A stretch of 7,135 bases of DNA from an uncultured bacterium (lineage in GTDB: Bacteria > Spirochaetota > Brevinematia > DTOW01), in the NCBI GenBank assembly GCA_937928175.1, contig CALFVP010000178.1:1-7135 (forward strand). Direction: 5' to 3'. Under the pieces are notes generated by a model. The model made no database searches and was not told the DNA's origin. It was given only the letters and a program-made list of their open reading frames with translations. Each line of letters begins with the position of its first letter. Position 1 is the stretch's first letter. This document shows, in pieces, positions 1 to 5,469 of this stretch. A program made the translations under genes and the position numbers.

Positions 1-119
1 TTTTGGCGGCCAAAGCCTTTGGCCTCAAGGACGGTCATGCCTTGCAGGCCGATGACTTGCAGAGCTTCTTTAACTTCATCAAGTTTTTCTGGTCTTATTA
101 TTGCTATAACGTACTTCAT
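1..119 (-). CDS. P-II family nitrogen regulatory protein (GlnB/GlnK), N-terminal fragment
   Basis: This is the first 39 codons of a P-II signal-transduction protein; the rest lies beyond the left edge. P-II trimers sense ATP/ADP and 2-oxoglutarate and control nitrogen assimilation through partners such as AmtB, glutamine synthetase or NtrB. Seen here: the start MKYVIAIIRPEKLDEVKEAL (beta1-alpha1), then IGLQGMTVLEAKGFGRQ, which matches the family beta2 strand and the GxGRQ entry to the T-loop. The T-loop, its modification site and the C-terminus are missing, so GlnB, GlnK or another P-II subtype cannot be told apart. The start codon is ATG at 119-117. No strong ribosome site is visible; a GGAG lies too far upstream. 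The gene follows mnmA on the same strand after 39 bp. Oddity: codons 1-19 are AT-rich like the rest of the window (AGA, ATA, AAA), while codons 20-39 are GC-rich (CTG, GTC, GGC, GCC, CGC), with the reading frame intact. Confidence 0.9.
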   Translation of the reverse strand, partial: MKYVIAIIRPEKLDEVKEALQVIGLQGMTVLEAKGFGRQ

Positions 120-158
120 AACCAAAATTATGAATAAACTCCAAATCTAATCCAAACT

Positions 159-1208
159 TCAATCAATAGTTTCACTTATAAACGCACTACCTACAACAAT
201 ATCATCGTAATACATTACTGCAAGTTGTCCAGGTGTTACACCAAACTGCTTTTTGTCAAAAATAACTTTAACTTTTTCATCATCAATAAATTCAACGTAT
301 CCCTTTTCTCCACTATTCCTATACCTTATTTTAACCAGATAATATCCGTTTTCCTTAGGATTATGAAATATCCAATTTAGTTTTACTCCCAATAACCCAC
401 TAAAGTATGGATTCTCAGAAACAACAATAACGTTATTTTTAATATCCTTATACCTAACGTAAACTTTCTTACCTACACAAACATTTAACCCCTTCCTTTG
501 ACCAACAGTATAAAAATACACCCCATCGTGTAAACCTAAAATTCTACCACTTTCATCAACTATATTACCTTTCCTAAACCCTATTCCATTTTCAACTAAG
601 AATTTATTAACATCGTCACCCGGTATAAAACATAAATCTTGACTTTCCTTTAAATTAGGTTTCAATGGCAATTTTGATTCCTTAGCTATATACCTAACTT
701 CTTCTTTAAGTATATCAGACAATGGGAAAATAGTTTTTGACAATTGAAACCTATTCAACCTTGCTAAAAAGTAAGATTGATCTTTTACTTTATCTTTCGC
801 TTCTTTAAGAATAAATGTACCGTTAATTTTTTCTACTTTGGCATAATGACCTGTTGCAATTGCATCCGCCCCCTTGGATAATGCATATTCAAGCAAGTAC
901 CCAAACTTAAAGTACAAATTGCAGTTTACACAAGGATTTGGTGTTTTACCTTCCATATAATCTCTTAGAAACGGATTTATTATTTTCGCTTTGAACAATT
1001 CTTGTACATTCACAACCTCATGTGGTATACCTAAGTACTTACAAACATATTCCGCATACTTAACCTCATCCAAAGAACAACATTTTCTCTCACCCTCAAC
1101 CCCAGAAAGCACTAAAGTTATACCTACAACATTGTACCCTTTCTCTTTCAAAAGTAAAGCAGCTACACTACTATCAATACCCCCACTCATTCCAACGTAA
1201 ACATTCAT
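159..1208 (-). CDS. mnmA: tRNA-specific 2-thiouridylase MnmA
   Basis: MnmA adenylates and then thiolates U34 of tRNA Lys, Glu and Gln in the cytoplasm, making the 2-thio part of the wobble modification. Seen in the 349-residue protein: the ATP-binding PP-loop SGGIDS at residues 8-13; a CCS..D segment at 43-47 typical of the family; the first catalytic cysteine in NPCVNCN (Cys93); ATGHYA at 118-123; the second catalytic cysteine in ESQDLCF (Cys193); GQRKGL at 236-241 opening the central domain; and TPGQLAVMY in the C-terminal beta-barrel. Length is near the usual 350-370. The ATG at 1208 is the only sensible start, because an in-frame TAA lies two codons upstream. There is no Shine-Dalgarno, and a -10-like TATATT sits 8 nt upstream, so the mRNA may be leaderless. 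The gene is divergent from the NeuB gene and is followed by the P-II gene. The protein is complete, with no missing catalytic residue. Confidence 0.97.
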   Translation of the reverse strand: MNVYVGMSGGIDSSVAALLLKEKGYNVVGITLVLSGVEGERKCCSLDEVKYAEYVCKYLGIPHEVVNVQELFKAKIINPFLRDYMEGKTPNPCVNCNLYFKFGYLLEYALSKGADAIATGHYAKVEKINGTFILKEAKDKVKDQSYFLARLNRFQLSKTIFPLSDILKEEVRYIAKESKLPLKPNLKESQDLCFIPGDDVNKFLVENGIGFRKGNIVDESGRILGLHDGVYFYTVGQRKGLNVCVGKKVYVRYKDIKNNVIVVSENPYFSGLLGVKLNWIFHNPKENGYYLVKIRYRNSGEKGYVEFIDDEKVKVIFDKKQFGVTPGQLAVMYYDDIVVGSAFISETID

Positions 1209-1216
1209 ACATTATA

Positions 1217-1246
1217 AATATACCAAAAAATAGAATTTCATTCTAA
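1217..1246 (-). promoter_or_regulatory. Predicted mnmA promoter (TTAGAA-18-TATATT)
   Basis: Read on the minus strand, TTAGAA (1246-1241) is separated by 18 bp from TATATT (1222-1217). The -35 matches 4 of 6 consensus bases and the -10 matches 5 of 6. Transcription would begin around 1208-1210, at or next to the mnmA ATG. That fits the absence of a ribosome-binding site and suggests a leaderless or near-leaderless message. A closer TATAAT (1216-1211) would place the start point inside the gene, so I think it is less likely. Inferred from sequence only. Confidence 0.45.
1231..1245. promoter_or_regulatory. Perfect inverted repeat, operator-like (TAGAAT-TTC-ATTCTA)
   Basis: Two perfect 6-bp arms (1231-1236 and 1240-1245) are separated by 3 bp in the divergent mnmA/neuB spacer. 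The repeat covers the predicted mnmA -35 hexamer and part of its spacer, a usual position for a repressor dimer site. It also lies upstream of the NeuB gene and could affect both. It is not followed by a T-run, so it is not a terminator. In AT-rich DNA a 6-bp repeat can occur by chance; the position is what makes it notable. The binding protein is unknown. Confidence 0.35.
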
Positions 1247-1270
1247 CAGGTAAATTTATATTGCTAAAAT
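1241..1270 (+). promoter_or_regulatory. Weak candidate promoter for the NeuB-family gene
   Basis: TAAAAT at 1265-1270 is a good -10 (5 of 6), but the 18-bp-spaced upstream hexamer TTCTAA (1241-1246) matches only 3 of 6 bases of the -35 consensus. Another -10, TATATT at 1257-1262, has no convincing -35. Some promoter must lie in this 88-bp spacer, since the upstream gene is divergent, but its exact position is uncertain. Confidence 0.25.
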
Positions 1271-1296
1271 CAGTTTAACTTCTTAACAATAGATTT

Positions 1297-2307
1297 ATGC
1301 TAAACATCGACAGTGTTTTCTCGGGGAATAAAGTTTTAGTTATTGCCGAAGTTGGAATAAACCATAACGGTAATTTTGACAAACTAATCAAACTTGTTGA
1401 AAACGCAAAAAATTCTGGAGCAGATGCTGTAAAATTTCAAGTTTTCTCGGAAAAGCTTTTTTTCGTTGAAGAAAAGTATCTTCCTAAAAACATAATCGAA
1501 AAGATACCAATAAACATATTCAAAAAAGTATTCATACCTTTTGAAAAATACCAAGAAATTTTCGATTACTCTAAAAGTATAGGCATACTTCCATTTGCTA
1601 CACCCTTAGACCTTGAAAGCTTTGATTTTCTAGAAAACTTACAAGATGTTTTTAAGGTCGCAAGCTCCGATATAACCTATATACCACTATTAAAAAGGAT
1701 ATCAAAAACCAAAAAAACTGTAATAATATCAACAGGGTTTAGCACAATTCAAGAAGTTAAAAAGTACTTAGTGTTATTAAAAAACAATTCAACAATAGTT
1801 ATGTTCTGTGTTTCAAGATACCCCTCATACCCTAAAGATATATCAATAAAAGAATTCATAAATTTTAGAAAAACACTAGAGAATGAGAAAAAAAGAAAAT
1901 TAGTAGGTTTTTCGGATCATACTAAAACACTATCATTACCAATAGCCATGGTAAGCCTAGGCGCAAAAGCAATAGAAAAACATCTAACACTTAACGAAAA
2001 CGATGATTCACCTGATAACTCGGTATCAATATCTCCCAATAAGTTTAAAACTATGGTCGATATGATAAGAGAGGTAGAAGAAAGCCTAAATTCAAAAAGA
2101 AGAAATTTACCAGACAAATTCACCAAAGAAATGTCAATGAGAAGTTTGGTAGCAAAAACATACATAAGAAAAGGAAGCACAATCAAAGAAGAAGATATAG
2201 AAGCTTTAAGACCTTCCACATTTCTACCCTGCTCGATAGAAAACTGGAAAAAGATTGTAAATAAAAAATCTAAAAGAGACTACCTCCAAAGAGAACCATT
2301 TTTATAA
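1297..2307 (+). CDS. NeuB/SpsE-family nonulosonic acid (sialic acid-like) synthase
   Basis: The family condenses phosphoenolpyruvate with an N-acetylated hexosamine to make N-acetylneuraminate, legionaminate or pseudaminate, nine-carbon sugars used on surface glycans and flagellin. Seen in 336 residues: a TIM-barrel start with AEVGINHNG (17-25); GADAVKFQ (41-48); a region around residues 100-148 (ATPLD, VASSD, STGF) typical of the barrel; GFSDH (204-208) and EKH (227-229), whose histidines correspond to the metal ligands known in meningococcal NeuB; and a C-terminal SAF (antifreeze-like) domain from about residue 280 with RSLVA, IRKGSTI and LRP. The Arg near 282 matches the SAF arginine that reaches the partner active site. 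The substrate cannot be decided from sequence, so I give no symbol. The ATG at 1297 follows an in-frame TAA at 1276 and lacks a Shine-Dalgarno. No CMP-transferase, epimerase or other nonulosonate gene is adjacent. Confidence 0.9.
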   Translation: MLNIDSVFSGNKVLVIAEVGINHNGNFDKLIKLVENAKNSGADAVKFQVFSEKLFFVEEKYLPKNIIEKIPINIFKKVFIPFEKYQEIFDYSKSIGILPFATPLDLESFDFLENLQDVFKVASSDITYIPLLKRISKTKKTVIISTGFSTIQEVKKYLVLLKNNSTIVMFCVSRYPSYPKDISIKEFINFRKTLENEKKRKLVGFSDHTKTLSLPIAMVSLGAKAIEKHLTLNENDDSPDNSVSISPNKFKTMVDMIREVEESLNSKRRNLPDKFTKEMSMRSLVAKTYIRKGSTIKEEDIEALRPSTFLPCSIENWKKIVNKKSKRDYLQREPFL

Positions 2308-2323
2308 CATGCCTTAACTAAAA

Positions 2324-2352
2324 TTGAATTACAGTATATTTTAGGTTATAAT
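2324..2352 (+). promoter_or_regulatory. Sigma70-type promoter for clpX-thyX (TTGAAT-17-TATAAT)
   Basis: A perfect -10 TATAAT (2347-2352) lies 17 bp after TTGAAT (2324-2329, 4 of 6 consensus bases). The expected start point is near 2359, leaving a leader of about 15 nt that holds the clpX Shine-Dalgarno. It begins 16 bp past the neuB stop codon, so clpX need not depend on neuB transcription. This is the best promoter in the window. No heat-shock CIRCE- or CtsR-like repeat is visible near it. Confidence 0.7.
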
Positions 2353-2361
2353 TATTAAACT

Positions 2362-2369
2362 AAGGAGAG
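2362..2369 (+). promoter_or_regulatory. Shine-Dalgarno of clpX (AAGGAGAG)
   Basis: AAGGAG begins 12 nt before the ATG at 2374, a near-consensus anti-SD match at a good distance. It fixes the clpX start and contrasts with the NeuB, MnmA and lipoprotein starts, which have no such site. Confidence 0.75.
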
Positions 2370-2373
2370 AAGA

Positions 2374-3654
2374 ATGAGTAAAAATAAAGAAAGTGAGGTA
2401 CTTGTTTGTTCTTTTTGTGGTAAAACATCAGAGACACTGAGAATAATAAAAGGAGACAATGCAAACATATGTGAAGAGTGTGTAAGAGTTTGTAATTTTA
2501 TAATAGAAAGCGAAAATAAAATAGTTAAACCTTCAAAGGTAATAAAGAAACTTCTAAAACCCATTGAAATAAAAAAAATACTCGATCAATACATAATAGG
2601 GCAAGAACAAGCCAAAAAGATTCTATCCGTTGCAGTTTATAACCATTACAAGAGATTAATTTCGGAAGAAATAGGATTTTCAGGTAACGTTGAAATAGAA
2701 AAAAGTAACATAATGATGATAGGTCCTACAGGAAGTGGTAAAACCTACATGGCCAGAACTTTAGCAAAAATACTCGATGTACCTTTTGCCATAGCTGATG
2801 CAACAACGTTAACAGAAGCAGGATACGTAGGAGATGATGTTGAAAACGTGCTTTTAAGGTTAATACTAAACGCTGGAAATGGCGAAATAACCGACGAAGC
2901 AATAGAAAAAGCTCAAATGGGAATAGTCTACATCGATGAAATTGACAAAATATCCAGAAAAAGCGAAAGCCCATCAATTACAAGGGATGTTTCAGGAGAA
3001 GGAGTACAGCAAGCCTTACTAAAACTTATGGAAGGAACTATAGCATCAGTACCACCACAAGGAGGAAGAAAACACCCAAACCAAAAAGTCATATACATCG
3101 ATACAAGGAATATACTTTTTATAGTCGGTGGAGCATTTGTCGGACTTGAAGATATAGTAATGAAAAGATTAGGTAAAAACAAAATAGGTTTTGTAAACGA
3201 AAACAAAAACGAAAAAATACACAAAGAAAACATTCTCAAACATGTACTACCCGAAGATTTAATAAAATTTGGAATGATACCTGAGTTTGTTGGTAGAACA
3301 CCTATTATTGCAATATTTGACGAACTAACAGAAGAAGAACTTAGAAGAATACTAATTGAGCCTAAAAATGCAATTGTAAAACAGTACCAAAAGTTATTTG
3401 AATACGAAGGAGTTGATTTAACTTTTACAGATAATGCTCTAGATGAAATTGTTAAGTTATCAAAACAAAGAAAAACAGGTGCAAGAGGATTAAGAAGTAT
3501 TATAGAAGATGTAATGTTAAATATAATGTTTGAAATTCCATCAATGGAAAACGCTAAAGAATGTATAATAGATGCTGAAGTTGTACAAAAAAAGAAGTAT
3601 CCAAAAATAGTATTTCACAAAGACGAACACAAACCAAAAGCAAAATCAGCGTAA
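2374..3654 (+). CDS. clpX: ATP-dependent Clp protease ATP-binding subunit ClpX
   Basis: Hexameric AAA+ unfoldase that recognises tagged proteins and threads them into ClpP. Seen in 426 residues (E. coli ClpX has 424): an N-terminal C4 zinc-binding domain with Cys12, Cys15, Cys33 and Cys36; Walker A GPTGSGKT (117-124); the pore-1 loop GYVG (150-153); Walker B IVYIDEID (184-191); the RKH pore loop (232-234); the IGF ClpP-docking tripeptide (271-273); the PEFVGR arginine-finger segment (303-308); and the sensor-2 GARGLR (369-374). All catalytic and docking elements are present, so it should work with a ClpP encoded elsewhere. It has its own promoter and Shine-Dalgarno, and thyX follows 9 bp downstream, implying co-transcription. 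It is not beside clpP or tig as in many bacteria. A small variation is GYVGDDVEN where GYVGEDVEN is usual, a conservative change. Confidence 0.98.
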   Translation: MSKNKESEVLVCSFCGKTSETLRIIKGDNANICEECVRVCNFIIESENKIVKPSKVIKKLLKPIEIKKILDQYIIGQEQAKKILSVAVYNHYKRLISEEIGFSGNVEIEKSNIMMIGPTGSGKTYMARTLAKILDVPFAIADATTLTEAGYVGDDVENVLLRLILNAGNGEITDEAIEKAQMGIVYIDEIDKISRKSESPSITRDVSGEGVQQALLKLMEGTIASVPPQGGRKHPNQKVIYIDTRNILFIVGGAFVGLEDIVMKRLGKNKIGFVNENKNEKIHKENILKHVLPEDLIKFGMIPEFVGRTPIIAIFDELTEEELRRILIEPKNAIVKQYQKLFEYEGVDLTFTDNALDEIVKLSKQRKTGARGLRSIIEDVMLNIMFEIPSMENAKECIIDAEVVQKKKYPKIVFHKDEHKPKAKSA

Positions 3655-3659
3655 GAGGA
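3654..3659 (+). promoter_or_regulatory. Shine-Dalgarno of thyX (AGAGGA)
   Basis: AGAGGA starts on the last base of the clpX stop codon and ends 4 nt before the thyX ATG at 3664. The ribosome site is therefore abutted to the end of clpX, which supports translational coupling and a shared message. Confidence 0.6.
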
Positions 3660-3663
3660 TAAC

Positions 3664-4512
3664 ATGGAAGTTAAACTTATAGACTATTCTTCCGCACCAT
3701 TAGAGAAATTATACGCAGCTTTTAGAACTTGTTATTCATCAAAAACACCTATCGAAATATGGGAAGAAATAACAAATGGTACCATTCCAAAAGAAAAAAT
3801 AACTTCATTCATAGAAGAAAGACTGAAAACTGGTCATTCTTCACCTTTAGAACAAATAGTTTTTTGGTTTGCTGTCTCCGGAATATCAAGAAGTTGTTCC
3901 CACCAATTGGTTAGACATCACGTAGGAATAAGCTTTGAACAACAATCCCAACGTTACGTAAAATACAAAGAGGATAAATTAGAGTTCATAACACCAAAAA
4001 CAATAAAATCAGACCCCGAAATATACGATAAGTATCAAAAACTCATGAAAGAAATTAGTGACTTTTATCAACTTGCTTTATCAAAAGGAATTCCAGCAGA
4101 AGATGCAAGATTCATTTTACCAAACGCAACACCTACTAACTTCCATATTCTAGTAAACTTCAGAGAATTACAGCATATATCAGATTTAAGGCTATGCACA
4201 AGAGCTCAATGGGAAATAAGGCAACTTGTTGCAAAAATGAGAAGTGAAATAATGAAAGTCTTACCAGAGCTAGGTAAATTTTTACAACCCAAATGCGGAG
4301 AATACAGACTAGGTTACTGCGATGAAGAGTATAAAGAGTACGTAAAATGTCCATTATCGAAAGTAAGACCTCATAAAGAAGATCTCTTTAACATATTCAA
4401 CGAATACATTACTAAAGAAAAAATACAAAAAACACAAGCAAAACCTCTATCAGAAAAAGAATTCCAATTCATAGAAGAATCAAAATTAGAAAGTAACGAA
4501 GAACTATACTAA
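3664..4512 (+). CDS. thyX: Flavin-dependent thymidylate synthase ThyX (variant signature motif)
   Basis: ThyX makes dTMP from dUMP using methylene-tetrahydrofolate, FAD and NADPH, replacing ThyA. Seen in 282 residues: the N-terminal FRTCYSS segment (20-26); GHSSPLEQ (57-64); SRSCSHQLVRH (75-85) leading into the FAD/dUMP signature; SFEQQSQRYV (90-99); ARFILPNATPT (148-158); and LRLCTRAQWEIR (175-186), where Arg176 corresponds to the dUMP-binding Arg174 of Thermotoga maritima ThyX. A Cys-bearing tail (PKC 209-211, GYC 217-219, KCPL 228-231) resembles the tail of clostridial-type ThyX. Oddity: the family signature RHRx7S is here RHH (84-86), with eight residues before Ser95. The C-terminal 30 residues are charged and probably not conserved. 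It is the distal gene of the clpX transcript, with a 9-bp gap. The family call is firm; full activity is inferred. Confidence 0.93.
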   Translation: MEVKLIDYSSAPLEKLYAAFRTCYSSKTPIEIWEEITNGTIPKEKITSFIEERLKTGHSSPLEQIVFWFAVSGISRSCSHQLVRHHVGISFEQQSQRYVKYKEDKLEFITPKTIKSDPEIYDKYQKLMKEISDFYQLALSKGIPAEDARFILPNATPTNFHILVNFRELQHISDLRLCTRAQWEIRQLVAKMRSEIMKVLPELGKFLQPKCGEYRLGYCDEEYKEYVKCPLSKVRPHKEDLFNIFNEYITKEKIQKTQAKPLSEKEFQFIEESKLESNEELY

Positions 4513-4527
4513 AAAACCGTCCCCTTA

Positions 4528-4543
4528 AAACTTTACAAAGTTT
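4528..4543. repeat. 7-2-7 inverted repeat in the thyX-lipoprotein spacer
   Basis: AAACTTT and AAAGTTT are perfect 7-bp arms around a 2-bp centre, 16 bp after the thyX stop. As RNA it would form a weak AU-rich stem with a 4-nt loop. It is not followed by a U-run, so it is a poor intrinsic terminator. It could be an operator for the lipoprotein gene or simply chance in AT-rich DNA. The rest of the 94-bp spacer (4513-4606) shows no convincing promoter pair. Confidence 0.3.
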
Positions 4544-4606
4544 CATAAAATTACAGAAAATACTCAATGTGAAATCAAAATCTCAAATCCTAAACAATTT
4601 TGTAGT

Positions 4607-5383
4607 ATGAGAAAGATACTTAAATTAAAATTAATTTTTATAAGTTTAATTTTTGTTTACTCGTGTTTACCACCAAAACAGGAAGTAAAATACATATACA
4701 ACTACGAAAATGGCAAAACTTACAGCTACTATTTAGAAATAAACGGCGAAGGTGTAATATCTTACTTCCTTCTATCTTTATCTGGGAAAATAAAGATAAC
4801 ATCTGACATTCACATTGATACCTCAACGTACAAAGATAGAAAACTTTACACTGTACACTTAAGTAATATTGAAATTGAGTCATCTTTCGGTAAAAGTGAA
4901 GAGATAAAATCACTTTTCTCAAAAGATTTAATTTTATCTTTCTATATGGATGAAAAAGGAAATAAAGAAATATTAAATAACGACATTCTTTACAAATTTC
5001 TTCTTGATCTGATAATTCCTCCTTTACCTGAAACGGATACAACGAATGAAATATCATTCAAAACTTTTAACTTAAACATAGGAGATGTAACGGTAAGAAA
5101 TGAAATAAAAAGTTTAACTAAAGTATATCCAGAAACAGCTAGAAATTTCTTCTTTGAAAACATAAACGAAATTACTTCTCTAGAACTTGAAAACAAAGAT
5201 ATAGTATTAGCTGAAATAAGAACATCGGGCAAGGGAAAAGTAAAAAATTACGTACTATATGAAAACTTTTTTAATCTAGATTCAAAAACAATGATACCAA
5301 TATACAAAGGTAGTTTAACTAAAGTTATTGGGTTCAAGGGGAAAGCATCAGTTAAAGTGCAAATGAAGGAAAAGGTTTTATAG
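4607..5383 (+). CDS. Putative lipoprotein of unknown function
   Basis: I do not recognise this 258-residue protein. It begins MRKILKLK, followed by a short hydrophobic stretch (residues 9-18, IFISLIFVY-like) and a lipobox V-Y-S-C with the lipidated cysteine predicted at residue 20, then LPPKQE. This indicates a signal peptidase II substrate anchored to a membrane. No Asp follows the cysteine. The mature part is rich in alternating hydrophobic and polar residues with many Tyr, Ser, Lys and Glu (for example YIYNYENGKTYSYYLEING at 29-47), which suggests a beta-rich soluble domain. There is no enzyme motif and no second membrane segment. The start is ATG at 4607 with no Shine-Dalgarno. Codon use matches its neighbours. 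It lies after thyX on the same strand across 94 bp, and its stop is 4 bp from the 3' end of the convergent tRNA-Pro gene. Confidence 0.75.
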   Translation: MRKILKLKLIFISLIFVYSCLPPKQEVKYIYNYENGKTYSYYLEINGEGVISYFLLSLSGKIKITSDIHIDTSTYKDRKLYTVHLSNIEIESSFGKSEEIKSLFSKDLILSFYMDEKGNKEILNNDILYKFLLDLIIPPLPETDTTNEISFKTFNLNIGDVTVRNEIKSLTKVYPETARNFFFENINEITSLELENKDIVLAEIRTSGKGKVKNYVLYENFFNLDSKTMIPIYKGSLTKVIGFKGKASVKVQMKEKVL

Positions 5384-5387
5384 CAAT

Positions 5388-5462
5388 TCGGGGCGCCCGG
5401 ACTTGAACCGGGGACCTCATGCTCCCAAGGCATGCGCTCTAAACCATCTGAGCTACGCCCCG
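5388..5462 (-). tRNA. tRNA-Pro (anticodon UGG)
   Basis: A complete cloverleaf of 75 nt including the discriminator. On the minus strand: acceptor CGGGGCG/CGCCCCG (7 perfect pairs), D-stem GCTC/GAGC with GG in the loop, anticodon stem CATGC/GCATG with loop CTTGGGA (anticodon TGG at 5427-5425, with G37 as expected for Pro), a 5-nt variable loop, T-stem CCCGG/CCGGG with TTCAAGT, and discriminator A at 5388. The C1-G72 pair and A73 are bacterial tRNA-Pro identity elements. CCA is not encoded (the following bases are ATT), so it must be added enzymatically. It lies 7 bp after the rpsT stop, so it is probably processed from an rpsT transcript. No terminator follows; the next bases downstream are the antisense of the lipoprotein gene end. 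Confidence 0.97.
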
Positions 5463-5469
5463 ATAAAAC

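Noticed and set aside
991..1200. 69-residue plus-strand open frame opposite mnmA
   Set aside because: It lies wholly antisense to the conserved PP-loop region of mnmA, has no ribosome site and no recognisable protein features.
1211..1216. Perfect TATAAT on the minus strand, 2 nt before the mnmA ATG
   Set aside because: Used as a -10 it would start transcription inside the mnmA coding region, and it has no matching -35. The TATATT at 1222-1217 fits better.
2308..2373. Possible terminator or heat-shock operator between neuB and clpX
   Set aside because: I found no stem-loop with a T-run and no CIRCE- or CtsR-like repeat, only the sigma70-type promoter and the Shine-Dalgarno.
2928..3239. 103-residue minus-strand open frame inside clpX
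   Set aside because: It overlaps the Walker B and pore-loop coding region of clpX. No promoter, ribosome site or domain supports it.
4638..5057. 139-residue minus-strand open frame inside the lipoprotein gene
   Set aside because: Composition (Cys/Tyr/Leu-rich) is typical of an antisense shadow. The plus-strand frame has a signal peptide and lipobox, so it is the real gene.
5248..5433. 61-residue minus-strand open frame across the tRNA and lipoprotein ends
   Set aside because: It would translate through the tRNA-Pro gene; the tRNA cloverleaf is perfect and explains the sequence.
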